From NCBI GenBank assembly GCA_049323755.1, contig JBMOPE010000015.1, forward strand, positions 1 to 64,000: 64,000 nt of DNA, given 5' to 3'. The stretch comes from BRHc4a sp049323755. Its GTDB lineage: Bacteria; Bacillota; Desulfotomaculia; Desulfotomaculales; Desulfocucumaceae. A program made the position numbers and the translations under genes. Below the pieces are notes generated by a model. It was not told the origin of the DNA, did no database searches, and saw only the letters and a list, made by a program, of their open reading frames with translations. Shown here piece by piece: positions 8,249-16,966 of the stretch. Within the stretch, counting starts at the first letter, position 1; every line of letters begins with the position of its first letter.

Positions 8249-9673
8249 ATGACAGAATACTTAAACTCAGGCTATTTTAAGGCGGCCCGATTATTTTTGG
8301 CGCTGTTATTCGCAGTGTTCCTTCCATATAAGGCAGACAGCCAGGTAATAGTGGCCCCTAAAACCGTCCGGATAGGAATGGCCCAGGATATATCCTCCCA
8401 GGAGTTTTCTGTCCGGGGGGAATACAGGCTGGTGGACAGGGAAAACGGAAATGTTCTGGCTTATGTGCTTCCCGGTGAGAGCTGGGAGATAAAATGTGAG
8501 GGTAGTGAACTTAAAATAAATAAGAGTGGGGTCCGGGTAGCGGAATCAGGCAGTGTAATAGGTCTGCAGCAGGTTGGCCGGGGAATGGCTGTTCTGGGGG
8601 CGGACGGCTCATTAAAAAATATCGGACCCTCTGACACAATGTCGGTAATAAGCTCCGGAGGTAACCTTTCTTATTTAAAGATGGACGGAAATGTCAAAAT
8701 AATGGGAGGTTTGGGGTTATCCAACTTTAAGGGCGGCGAGGAAATTAACCTGGTTACCCTTAAAATGTCAGGCCGGCCGCAAAATTTCCGGGGTGATATG
8801 GAATTCAGGGCACAGGGGCAGGGTGTCACGGTAATAAATGAACTTCCGCTGGAAGAATACCTTTACGGGGTTTTGCCCAGGGAAATGCCGGCCTCATGGC
8901 CAATGGAAGCTTTAAAGGCCCAGGCGGTGACCTCCCGGACCTTTGCCATTTCCAGGCTGGGTACATACAGCTCTTACGGGTATGACCTGCTGGCCACCCA
9001 GATGAGCCAGATGTACGGCGGCTATGACGCCGAACATCCTAACGGGGTAAGGGCTGTGAACGAGACTGCAGGCCAGATACTGACCAACAGGGGGAAGCCT
9101 ATCAGCGCCTTTTTCCACAGCAGCAGCGGCGGCTATATTGAAGACTCCGGGGATGTCTGGAAAGAACCGCTGGAATACATAAGAGCCAAGGCCGATCCTT
9201 ATGACAGAAACACAATCCACTATAACTGGGCTGTAACATACGACCGGCAAAAACTGGTTGACCAGTTAAACAGTAAAAGCAGTCTTTATAATAAGCCCGG
9301 GCAGCCGGTGAAAATTTTTAAAGTCATTGACAGTATTGATATCCTGGAAAAAACGGCCTCCGGGGCCAGGGTCAAGAAAATATGTATTACCGGTCAAGAC
9401 GCGGAGGGGAAAGCCCTTATCGTTGAAATATCCAATGCCGATGCGGTTCGCATGGCACTTGGGCTGAAAAGTTCTCTTTTTACAATGCAAAATGTAGTTG
9501 ATTCCTCGGGTAAGCTGGTTTCAATAACGTTAACCGGTTCCGGATACGGCCACGGGCTGGGAATGTCTCAGTACGGGGCCTGTGGAATGGCGGACCAAGG
9601 TTATAATTACCAGGATATATTGAAATACTATTATAATAATTGCTCGGTAGGGCCGTTAAGCGGGGTAGAGTGA
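8249..9673 (+). CDS. spoIID: Stage II sporulation protein D, SpoIID/LytB domain
   Basis: Peptidoglycan lytic transglycosylase-like protein used during engulfment. An N-terminal membrane anchor (FLALLFAVFLPY) is followed by SPOR-like/beta repeats and the SpoIID core with LPLEEYLYGVLPREMP, ALKAQAVTSRTFA, FFHSSSGGY and YGHGLGMSQYGA near the C-terminus. At 474 residues it is longer than B. subtilis SpoIID, with extra sequence at the front. ATG 8249 follows GGAGGT. It lies between DUF2905 and queA, an arrangement seen in related spore-formers. Confidence 0.92.
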   Translation: MTEYLNSGYFKAARLFLALLFAVFLPYKADSQVIVAPKTVRIGMAQDISSQEFSVRGEYRLVDRENGNVLAYVLPGESWEIKCEGSELKINKSGVRVAESGSVIGLQQVGRGMAVLGADGSLKNIGPSDTMSVISSGGNLSYLKMDGNVKIMGGLGLSNFKGGEEINLVTLKMSGRPQNFRGDMEFRAQGQGVTVINELPLEEYLYGVLPREMPASWPMEALKAQAVTSRTFAISRLGTYSSYGYDLLATQMSQMYGGYDAEHPNGVRAVNETAGQILTNRGKPISAFFHSSSGGYIEDSGDVWKEPLEYIRAKADPYDRNTIHYNWAVTYDRQKLVDQLNSKSSLYNKPGQPVKIFKVIDSIDILEKTASGARVKKICITGQDAEGKALIVEISNADAVRMALGLKSSLFTMQNVVDSSGKLVSITLTGSGYGHGLGMSQYGACGMADQGYNYQDILKYYYNNCSVGPLSGVE

Positions 9674-9674
9674 G

Positions 9675-10706
9675 ATTTTAAAAACATCCGACTTTGACTA
9701 TTATCTTCCCGAGGAATTGATAGCACAGGACCCCCTTCCCTGCCGCGACGAGTCCAGGCTTATGGTGGTGAAAAGGGAAAAGGGGACCTTTGAGCATAGA
9801 AAATTTAAAGATATAGTGGAATACCTCCACCCCGGAGACGTTCTTGTTTTGAATGAAACCAGGGTGATACCCGCAAGGCTTATGGGGGTTAAGGAAGGTA
9901 CAGGCGGTATCATAGAAGTCCTTCTGCTTAACAAAAAAGAAGACAACCTCTGGGAGGCCCTTGTAAAACCCGGCCGCAGGGCGAGAGCGGGAACAAGACT
10001 AATTTTTGGGGATGGGATTTTAAAGGGCACGGTAGTTGACGCCACCGACAGCGGGGGGCGGATAATCCGCTTTGAGGGCTTTGTCCCTTTTGAAGAAGCT
10101 CTTTATAACATAGGGAAAATGCCTCTTCCTCCCTATATAAAAAAATACCCGGAGGACCCCGGCCGCTATCAGACTGTATATGCCAGGACCGAGGGATCTG
10201 TGGCGGCGCCCACCGCCGGGCTGCACTTTACTGCGGATTTGCTAAGTGCCATTAAGAATATGGGCATAAAGGTTGTTACCGTACTCCTGCACGTTGGGCT
10301 GGGCACTTTCAGGCCGGTGCAGGTTGAGGATATACGGGAACACCACATGCATGAGGAGTTTTATCAAATCTCCCCCGGGGCTGCGACAGCTATAAACGAA
10401 GCAAGGCAAAGTCCCGGCGGAAGGGTTATAGCCGTGGGCACCACTACTGTTCGCTGCCTGGAATCCGGAGCAGTGGGGGAGGGCAGGGTCAGTGCGGGTT
10501 CGGGCTATACAGATATTTTTATATACCCGGGCTATGAGTTTAAGGTGGTGCAGGGGCTGGTTACCAATTTTCACCTTCCCAGGTCCACCCTTATAATGAT
10601 GATAAGCGCGCTGGCAGGACAAGAGAGAATTCTAAATGCATACAGTGAAGCTGTTGACCTGCGCTATCGCTTTTTCAGCTTTGGGGATGCAATGCTTATA
10701 CTATAG
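9675..10706 (+). CDS. queA: tRNA preQ1 ribosyltransferase-isomerase QueA
   Basis: Transfers and isomerises the ribosyl group of SAM onto preQ1-tRNA to give epoxyqueuosine. Motifs: DESRLMVV, LNETRVIPARL, APTAGLHFT, VLLHVGLGTFRPV and YKF-like C-terminus. The conserved N-terminus (SDFDYYLPEELIAQDP) is coded upstream of the first ATG/GTG/TTG (TTG 9717). The only plausible initiation codon before it is ATT 9675, just after the spoIID stop, with a stop codon in frame at 9666. An ATT start is rare but known (infC). Starting at 9717 would remove the first beta strand. Confidence 0.9.
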   Translation: MLKTSDFDYYLPEELIAQDPLPCRDESRLMVVKREKGTFEHRKFKDIVEYLHPGDVLVLNETRVIPARLMGVKEGTGGIIEVLLLNKKEDNLWEALVKPGRRARAGTRLIFGDGILKGTVVDATDSGGRIIRFEGFVPFEEALYNIGKMPLPPYIKKYPEDPGRYQTVYARTEGSVAAPTAGLHFTADLLSAIKNMGIKVVTVLLHVGLGTFRPVQVEDIREHHMHEEFYQISPGAATAINEARQSPGGRVIAVGTTTVRCLESGAVGEGRVSAGSGYTDIFIYPGYEFKVVQGLVTNFHLPRSTLIMMISALAGQERILNAYSEAVDLRYRFFSFGDAMLIL

Positions 10707-10721
10707 GGTATTCCTTTGGGG

Positions 10722-10908
10722 TCAGGAGACAGGAGACAGAATACAGGAGACAGGAGTTTTGCAAGCCCGCCTTTAAGGTTTGTAATAGCCTCCTCTCCTA
10801 TCTTATTTAGGTACAGCAGAAGAAGCAGGAAGATTATGTTCTTAACTTAAGCTCATAATAGATACCACAGCCATTCTGTCTCCTGTCTCCTGTCTACTGT
10901 CTCCTGAC
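10722..10908. repeat. GGAGACA heptad element with inverted halves
   Basis: Left half: GGAGACAGGAGACAG and a second block around 10744-10757. Right half: CTGTCTCCTGTCTCCTGTC and CTGTCTCCTG at about 10877-10908, in inverted orientation. The roughly 110-nt centre contains no gene. This shows the GAGACAG family forming the same inverted arrangement as the GGAATTG family. Confidence 0.8.
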
Positions 10909-10933
10909 GGGAAAGTATTTCAGAATGAGGTAA

Positions 10934-12049
10934 ATGATGAGCATAAGTTTCAGAGAGATAAAAAGTGATGTAGGAACTGCGGCCAGGAGGGGAGAATTGA
11001 CTACACCTCACGGTGTAGTGGAAACCCCTATTTTTATGCCGGTGGGAACCCAGGGAACTGTAAAAACAATGACTCCTGAAGAAGTCCGGGAAATAGGGGG
11101 CAGGCTGATTCTTAGCAATACCTACCACCTTTACATGAGGCCGGGACATGACCTGGTGGCCGAGGCTGGGGGCCTTCATAAATTCATGAATTGGAATGGC
11201 CCCATTCTTACAGACAGTGGCGGGTTCCAGGTATTCAGCCTCGGGCCCCTGAGAAAAATTGAGGAGGAGGGGGTCTGGTTCCGATCACACATTGACGGGT
11301 CGGAGCACTACTTCAGCCCTGAAAGGGCGGTAGAGATACAGGAGGCCCTGGGAGCCGACATTGTCATGGCCTTTGATGAGTGTGCCCCTTACCCCAGTAC
11401 CCACGAGTACGCCCTTAAGGCAGTGGATAGAACCACCCGCTGGGCCAGGCGGTGCAAGGAGGCCCACCGGAGGGAGGATCAGGCCCTTTTTGGCATTATA
11501 CAGGGGGGTGTCTACAAAGACCTTCGTGAAAAAAGCGCCCGGGAGCTTATAGAGATTGATTTTCCCGGCTATGGTATAGGGGGGCTGAGCGTTGGAGAGC
11601 CTAAAGATTTAATGTATGAGACGCTGGATAATACAGTTCCCCTAATCCCGCGTGAAAAGCCCCGCTATCTTATGGGGGTGGGGTCGCCTGACTGCCTTCT
11701 GGAGGGGGTTGCCCGGGGCGTAGATATGTTTGACTGTGTTCTACCCACCAGGATAGCCCGTAATGGCACAGTATTCACCCATGATGGCAAGCTGGTGGTC
11801 AGAAATGCAGAGTATGCAAGGGACTTCAGGCCTCTTGACCCTGACTGCGACTGCTACTCTTGTAAAAATTACTCCAGGGCTTACATAAGGCACCTTATTA
11901 AGGCAAACGAAATACTGGGGGTAAGGCTTACCACAATACACAACCTTTACTTTACTCTTAAATTAATGCATAATATCAGGGTGGCCATAGACGAGGGGAG
12001 GTTTTACTCCTATAAAAAGGAGTTTCTGGAAAGATTTCAATCTTGTTGA
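10934..12049 (+). CDS. tgt: tRNA-guanine transglycosylase
   Basis: Exchanges guanine-34 of GUN-anticodon tRNAs for preQ1. 371 residues, normal. Visible: LILSNTYHLYMRPG, the substrate loop DSGGFQVFS with the catalytic-base Asp, FGIIQGGVY, GGLSVGEP, the nucleophile region VDMFDCVLPTR and the zinc site CDCYSCKNYSRAYIRHL. ATG 10934 or the adjacent ATG 10937 follows GAGGT. Works directly before QueA in the pathway. Confidence 0.96.
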   Translation: MMSISFREIKSDVGTAARRGELTTPHGVVETPIFMPVGTQGTVKTMTPEEVREIGGRLILSNTYHLYMRPGHDLVAEAGGLHKFMNWNGPILTDSGGFQVFSLGPLRKIEEEGVWFRSHIDGSEHYFSPERAVEIQEALGADIVMAFDECAPYPSTHEYALKAVDRTTRWARRCKEAHRREDQALFGIIQGGVYKDLREKSARELIEIDFPGYGIGGLSVGEPKDLMYETLDNTVPLIPREKPRYLMGVGSPDCLLEGVARGVDMFDCVLPTRIARNGTVFTHDGKLVVRNAEYARDFRPLDPDCDCYSCKNYSRAYIRHLIKANEILGVRLTTIHNLYFTLKLMHNIRVAIDEGRFYSYKKEFLERFQSC

Positions 12050-12128
12050 TTTTGTGATATAAAAATAAAGGAGAATGATACTGCTTCGAAGAATTATTTC
12101 TCTGTGGAAAGGAGGTCATGCCTGAAAT

Positions 12129-12416
12129 ATGGAGCAATATGGTACAATAATTTATATTGTTGCGCTATTCGCCCTTCTGTACTTTTTAATGATAAGACCG
12201 CAGCAGCAGCGTCAGAAAAAGCACCAGGAAATGATAAGGGGGCTGAAGGTAAACGATAAGGTGGTTACCGCCGGAGGCATTCTGGGCACCGTGGTCAAGG
12301 TGAAGGAAGATACCCTGGTGCTGCGGGTGGCGGACGGTGTGCGCATTGAAGTTTTAAAGAGCGCAATCGGCCAGGTGCGGGAGTCCGCAGAAGATGAAGA
12401 AGAAACAAAGGAATAA
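12129..12416 (+). CDS. yajC: Preprotein translocase subunit YajC
   Basis: Small accessory protein of the SecDF-YajC complex. 95 residues with one transmembrane helix (IIYIVALFALLYFLMI) followed by RPQQQRQKKHQEM and a basic/acidic cytoplasmic domain with VVTAGGILGTVVKV. AGGAGGT lies 13 nt upstream. secD and secF follow after one intervening gene. Confidence 0.95.
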   Translation: MEQYGTIIYIVALFALLYFLMIRPQQQRQKKHQEMIRGLKVNDKVVTAGGILGTVVKVKEDTLVLRVADGVRIEVLKSAIGQVRESAEDEEETKE

Positions 12417-12489
12417 CTGCGTCGGCCTCCTTCACGGGCGTCGGCTTGATATAGACGTTGGTGAAGAACCGGTATCGTAAAAGACTTTC

Positions 12490-12520
12490 AGAGAGTAGGC
12501 AAGAAGTCTACTCTCTTTCT
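12490..12520 (+). terminator. Terminator-like hairpin after yajC
   Basis: AGAGAGTAG and CTACTCTCT are inverted around a 9-nt loop and are followed by a short TTCT run. The pyrimidine tail is weak, so read-through to the HD gene is likely. Confidence 0.4.
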
Positions 12521-12579
12521 CCGTAATCAGCAATTTTCCATAATCACCACAGTGAGGGTTTCCGTGCCAGGAGGATTCG

Positions 12580-13239
12580 ATGATAACGTTGGAGGATTTA
12601 AAGCTAAACCCGGTGGTGGAAAGCTTTGTAAATAAGGGAAACGAGTTTCTGGGGACCATGGGCTTTACAGATCACAGCCACCGGCACATTACCCTTGTCA
12701 GCAGTATTGCCAGGAATATTGTGCTAAAGCTTGGCTACCCGGAAAGGGAATCCGAGCTTGCCGCCATAGCCGGGTACCTGCACGATATAGGAAACGTGGT
12801 CAGCAGAAACGACCATGGTATTTCCGGTGCGATGATTGTATACCCAATACTCACGGGTATGGGGATGGAGCCGGACGAAATGGCCATCGTTCTGTCGGCA
12901 ATAGCCAACCACGAGGAGGAGTACGGGCAGCCTGTAAATATTGTGGCTGCCGCCCTTATACTGGCGGACAAGTCCGATGTACACCGGTCAAGAGTCAGAA
13001 ACACGGACTTCGCCACCTTTGATATACATGACAGGGTTAATTACGCAGCGGAGAGCGCCTCTGTCTGGGTGGATACCGACAGGCGCGTGATTACCATGGA
13101 CCTTACCATAGATATAGAGATATGCCCGGTAATGGAATATTTTGAAATATTTTTAACCAGGATGATATTGTGCCGGAGGGCTGCCGCATTCCTGGGGTGC
13201 AGTTTTGAGTTAATTATTAATGGTTCCAAGTTGCTGTAA
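12580..13239 (+). CDS. HD-domain metal-dependent phosphohydrolase
   Basis: 219-residue HD-superfamily protein. Metal ligands are visible as HSHRHITLV, the HD pair in YLHDIGNVVSRNDHG, and IANHEEEYG, with ADKSDVHRSRVR further on. The substrate cannot be told. It stands between yajC and secD in the Sec cluster; its stop overlaps the secD region. ATG 12580 follows AGGAGG. Confidence 0.8.
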   Translation: MITLEDLKLNPVVESFVNKGNEFLGTMGFTDHSHRHITLVSSIARNIVLKLGYPERESELAAIAGYLHDIGNVVSRNDHGISGAMIVYPILTGMGMEPDEMAIVLSAIANHEEEYGQPVNIVAAALILADKSDVHRSRVRNTDFATFDIHDRVNYAAESASVWVDTDRRVITMDLTIDIEICPVMEYFEIFLTRMILCRRAAAFLGCSFELIINGSKLL

Positions 13240-13268
13240 TGAATGCATTTAGTAAAGGAGAGAAGGAC

Positions 13269-14513
13269 ATGAAGTGGAGTAAGGTGATTGCCCTGGCGGC
13301 AGTTGCCGCGCTGGTGGCCCTGGCGGTGGTGCTGTCAGTGGCGCCCGGTTTGGCGGACAATCAGTATACCCAGAAGTACCTGCCGCTTACAAAGTGGATA
13401 ACCCTGGGTCTTGACCTGCAGGGAGGCGTTCACGTTGTCGTGGAGGCACAGGACACCGAAGAAGTTAAAGTTACCCCCGAGGCCATGAAGCAGCTAAAGG
13501 CGGTAATACAGAACCGGGTTGACCAGTTTGGTGTCGCAGAGCCTGTAATCCAGCAGCAGGGGGAAAGAAGGCTTATTATTGAGCTGGCCGGGATAAAAGA
13601 CCCTGAGACGGCTGTTGACACAATGGTTAAAACAGCGTACCTGGAGTTTAAAGACCCCGAGGGGAATGTCGTCGTAACCGGCAAGGACCTGGAGTCAGCC
13701 CAGGAAGCCAAAAACCCGGGCGGATCTGTTGTGGTAAACCTTTCATTCAAGCCCGAGGGAGCCACAAGGTTTGCAGAGGCCACCGCTAAAAACGTGAACA
13801 GGAATATCGCAATTATACTGGACGGTCAGGTTCTGCAGAATCCCAGGGTTACTGAGCCTATAACCGGCGGTAAGGCCGAGATTACGGGTTACCAGAGCCT
13901 TGAAGAAGCTCACAATATAGCCATACTTCTTCGCTCAGGCGCTCTTCCTGTTAAGGTTGAAGTGATGGAGAAGCGGGCCGTGGGACCGGCCCTGGGAGCA
14001 GACTCCCTGGCCAAGTCCAAGCATGCCGGGGTGGTGGGCATAACTGCCATACTTATTTTCATGCTTATGTACTATAGGGTGCCTGGGCTTGTTGCCAACT
14101 TTGCCCTTATAATATATACTCTGATAGTGCTGTGGGTATATGCCGGGTTCAATGTTACCATGACGCTGCCCGGAATTGCCGGATTCCTTCTGTCGCTTGG
14201 TATAGCGGTGGATGCCAACGTTATTATATTTGAGCGGGTCAAGGAGGAGCTGAGGACCGGGAAGAGCCTCAGGGCCGCCATTGACTCAGGCTTCAAGAGG
14301 GGCTTTACGGCGGTGTTTGACGCCAACGTAACCACCGTCCTGGCCGCTGCGATACTACTGTTCCTGGGCACCGGTCCAATTAAGGGCTTTGCGGTGACCC
14401 TTATAATAGGTATTGCCGCCAGCATGTTTACGGCCCTTTCAGTTACCCGCTGGCTGCTGCACCTGTTGGCTGCCACAAATCTGGTTAAAAACCCCAGGTA
14501 CTTCGGGGCATAG
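13269..14513 (+). CDS. secD: Protein translocase subunit SecD
   Basis: Membrane subunit that pulls exported proteins across using the proton gradient. 414 residues: first transmembrane helix at residues 3-24, periplasmic domain with LGLDLQGGVHVVVEA and VIQNRVDQFGVAEPVIQQQG, then five helices with the conserved LSLGIAVDANVIIFERVKEEL. Start is ATG 13269 with AGGAGAGAAGG upstream; an in-frame ATG at 13239 has no ribosome site. Followed by secF. Confidence 0.96.
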   Translation: MKWSKVIALAAVAALVALAVVLSVAPGLADNQYTQKYLPLTKWITLGLDLQGGVHVVVEAQDTEEVKVTPEAMKQLKAVIQNRVDQFGVAEPVIQQQGERRLIIELAGIKDPETAVDTMVKTAYLEFKDPEGNVVVTGKDLESAQEAKNPGGSVVVNLSFKPEGATRFAEATAKNVNRNIAIILDGQVLQNPRVTEPITGGKAEITGYQSLEEAHNIAILLRSGALPVKVEVMEKRAVGPALGADSLAKSKHAGVVGITAILIFMLMYYRVPGLVANFALIIYTLIVLWVYAGFNVTMTLPGIAGFLLSLGIAVDANVIIFERVKEELRTGKSLRAAIDSGFKRGFTAVFDANVTTVLAAAILLFLGTGPIKGFAVTLIIGIAASMFTALSVTRWLLHLLAATNLVKNPRYFGA

Positions 14514-14528
14514 GGGGGAGGATAAGGA

Positions 14529-15407
14529 ATGTTTCACTTTGTAAAACACAGAAAGATCTTTTATGTACTTTCAATACTGGCAATACTTCCTGGAATTATC
14601 TCCCTCTTTGTGCAGGGAATGAACTGGGGCATTGACTTTAGCAGTGGAACTATAGTGGAAGTCAGGTTTGATAAAGATGTCCCGGTGGACAGTGTAAGGC
14701 AGGTTGTGAAGGAACAGGGACTGGAAGAAGCGAGAATTCAGCAAAGCGGTGATAAGGACTTTCTGGTCCGCACCAAACAGCTGGGCCAGGATGAGAGCGC
14801 CAATCTCATAGAGGCCTTTAGATCTAAAATAGGTCCTACAGAGCTTTTAAGAAACGAGACGGTCAGCCCTATTATCAGCACCGAGCTGTTCTGGAACGCC
14901 TTTTGGGCACTGCTGATAGCCTCCGGGCTCATGCTGATATATATTACCTTCAGATTTGAGTTTAAGCAGGGGGTTGCAGCAATCATCGCCATTCTTCACG
15001 ATGCGCTGCTGGTTATAGGTGTTTTCTCTATATTCCAGATTGAGGTGGAAAGCGCTTTTATAGCCGCCATACTGACGATAATCGGTTACTCCATCAATGA
15101 CACAATAATTATATTTGACCGTATCAGGGAAAATATGAACATGAAGAAAAGAGACCAGACCATTGAGGACCTGGTTAATCTCAGCATCTGGCAGACCCTG
15201 GCCCGTTCCATAAATACCGTTTTGACAGTCATGTTTGTGCTGCTGGCCCTTTACTTCCTTGGCGGCACCACGGTCAAGACCTTTGTGCTGGCAATGCTTA
15301 TAGGTGTGGCCAGCGGCGCCTACTCCTCCATCTTCAATGCCAGCCCCATATGGGTTGACCTGAAGCTGATGGAGAAAAAGGGAAAAGTTAAAATCGCAAA
15401 GGCTTGA
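14529..15407 (+). CDS. secF: Protein translocase subunit SecF
   Basis: Partner of SecD. 292 residues with N-terminal helix, GIDFSSGTIVEVRF periplasmic entry, and the membrane motif TIIGYSINDTIIIFDRIREN. GGGGGAGG lies upstream of ATG 14529. The gene ends the Sec run and is followed by a strong terminator. Confidence 0.96.
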   Translation: MFHFVKHRKIFYVLSILAILPGIISLFVQGMNWGIDFSSGTIVEVRFDKDVPVDSVRQVVKEQGLEEARIQQSGDKDFLVRTKQLGQDESANLIEAFRSKIGPTELLRNETVSPIISTELFWNAFWALLIASGLMLIYITFRFEFKQGVAAIIAILHDALLVIGVFSIFQIEVESAFIAAILTIIGYSINDTIIIFDRIRENMNMKKRDQTIEDLVNLSIWQTLARSINTVLTVMFVLLALYFLGGTTVKTFVLAMLIGVASGAYSSIFNASPIWVDLKLMEKKGKVKIAKA

Positions 15408-15417
15408 GATTAAAAAA

Positions 15418-15444
15418 AACCGCCGGACTACCGGCGGTTTTTTT
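15418..15444 (+). terminator. Strong intrinsic terminator after secF
   Basis: AACCGCCGG and CCGGCGGTT form a 9-bp GC-rich stem with loop ACTA, followed by TTTTT. Confidence 0.92.
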
Positions 15445-15445
15445 G

Positions 15446-15517
15446 TCGGGAATCAGGAATTAGGAATTAGGAATTAGGGGTTGGGGATTGAATTAGCCAA
15501 ATGCAGTATTTGATTTT
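15446..15517. repeat. GGAATTA heptad half with conserved core
   Basis: GGAATTAGGAATTAGGAATTAGG follows the secF terminator. It is followed by AAATGCAGTATTTGATTTT at 15499-15517, which matches the core seen at 38212, 44351 and (inverted) 54481. No right half is seen. Confidence 0.7.
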
Positions 15518-15634
15518 CTCACCGCGCATGGCTTTTATTTTTGGTTATATCAGGCAGCTTATTTTCTTATTATTTATTAAAGCCGGAGTTTTTTTTGTTC
15601 AATGTGGGAAAATAAGTTTCAGGAGGTTTCATCG

Positions 15635-15943
15635 TTGAGCAACCGTGAAGATGAAGTATTGGAAAGCTTGCGGAAAAAGGTTACCGATCTCGCTATTAAC
15701 ATGGAAAAAATGAAGCTGGCGGAATATGTAGACCTGCTTAACAGTCCCTGGCGCCTTTTATGGGTTAATTTTATATCCGGAATAGCCCGGGGCCTGGGTA
15801 TAGCTATAGGGTTCGCCATCCTTGGAGCTCTTATAATTATATTCCTACAAAAGCTGGTGGAACTTAATCTGCCGGTAATAGGCGGGATCATAGCCGATAT
15901 AGTTGAAATTGTCCAGCAGCAGTTGAATACAAGAAGCTATTAA
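15635..15943 (+). CDS. DUF5665-type small membrane protein
   Basis: About 102 residues: a charged N-terminus with coiled-coil character (EDEVLESLRKKVTDLAINM), then AEYVDLLNSPWRLLWVNFISGIARGLGIA and a long hydrophobic helix, ending in an amphipathic tail (IIADIVEIVQQQL). This layout matches a conserved Firmicute family (DUF5665). TTG 15635 lies seven bases after AGGAGGT and is preferred over ATG 15602, which lacks a ribosome site. Function unknown. Confidence 0.75.
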   Translation: MSNREDEVLESLRKKVTDLAINMEKMKLAEYVDLLNSPWRLLWVNFISGIARGLGIAIGFAILGALIIIFLQKLVELNLPVIGGIIADIVEIVQQQLNTRSY

Positions 15944-15974
15944 TATAAGAATATCCACATCCTGGAGGTAGCAG

Positions 15975-16688
15975 ATGCTGACGGAACAGATGAAGCAGGA
16001 GTTTAAGAAAAAATTGCTGGAAGAAAAGGAAAATGCCATGGAAAGAATTGAGGGGATAGATGAAGGGGGACTCCATGAGTCGCTGCGGGAGTCCATAACT
16101 GAGCTTTCCCTCTACGACAACCACCCGGGGGATATTGGAAGCGAAGTGTTTGAGCGCAGTAAGGACTTTGCCCTGAGGGAGGACGCACTGCACCTGGTAA
16201 GTGCCATTGATGACGCCCTTGAAAAAATGGAAAAGGGCACATATGGCAAGTGCGATGTTTGTGGAGGGGAAATATCTCAGGAGAGGCTGGATGCTGTGCC
16301 TTATACAACCCTCTGCATAGACTGCAAAAGGGGGGACGAACAAATACCCAGAACGGAAAACCGGCCGGTGGAGGAAGAAGTTCTGGAGGATGTTTATGCC
16401 AGGCCCTTTGATAATGAAATCGATAATGTGGAGTTTGACTGGGAGGACTCTTTCCAGGAGGTCTCCAGGTGGAACGAGCACGCCGTGAGATCTCAGGCGG
16501 GATCTTATTACGGGGGCGGGGAGCTTGAGGAAGAAGACCGCAGGGGATCTTTGGAAAGAATAGACAACATCCCCTATGAAATAGGAGATGATGGAGTCAT
16601 TTACCAGAGCTTTAAGAGTATAGACGATGAGGAACCTCCGAGGGAAACTATCGATGTGGGATACCAGCACACCAGGCAGGAGGAATAG
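15975..16688 (+). CDS. YteA-type TraR/DksA zinc-finger protein
   Basis: 237 residues. N-terminal coiled coil with DNHPGDIGSEVFERSKD, then the DksA-type C4 zinc finger (GTYGKCDVCGGEI...CIDCK), then an acidic C-terminal extension ending in a conserved EPPRETIDVGYQ segment. This is the layout of YteA, a sporulation-linked protein of Bacillus. GGAGGT precedes ATG 15975 by 8 nt. Function is inferred only from family; it may modulate RNA polymerase. Confidence 0.85.
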   Translation: MLTEQMKQEFKKKLLEEKENAMERIEGIDEGGLHESLRESITELSLYDNHPGDIGSEVFERSKDFALREDALHLVSAIDDALEKMEKGTYGKCDVCGGEISQERLDAVPYTTLCIDCKRGDEQIPRTENRPVEEEVLEDVYARPFDNEIDNVEFDWEDSFQEVSRWNEHAVRSQAGSYYGGGELEEEDRRGSLERIDNIPYEIGDDGVIYQSFKSIDDEEPPRETIDVGYQHTRQEE

Positions 16689-16693
16689 TGAGA

Positions 16694-16948
16694 TAGGAAT
16701 TGGGAATTGGGAATTAGGAATTGGGCGTTTAGGGATTAGGAATTGGGGATTGACAGTCTGAAAGACGGCAGCTCGAACAGGACGTTTATTTAAAAATTTC
16801 TTGATTGGGACAGATTTTACGTGTTATAAATGACATAAGCCGCAAGGTGGCATATATATAGCTCGGGATTTATTTTAACCAATTCCCGATTCCCAATTCC
16901 CAATTCCGAACCGCCGCTGGAACAGCGGTAGCGCCCGGAGGGCGCTGT
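16694..16948. repeat. Full heptad element with inverted halves and double-hairpin tail
   Basis: Left half GGAATTGGGAATTGGGAATTA and further units to about 16753. A centre of roughly 120 nt follows. The right half is AATTCCCGATTCCCAATTCCC with the junction ATTCCGAACC, then the tail hairpins CCGCTG/CAGCGG (16914-16928) and AGCGCCC/GGGCGCT (16930-16946). It fills the 277-nt gap between the yteA-like gene and the CDF exporter. Confidence 0.85.
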
Positions 16949-16966
16949 ATAAAAGAGGTGTGCTGC

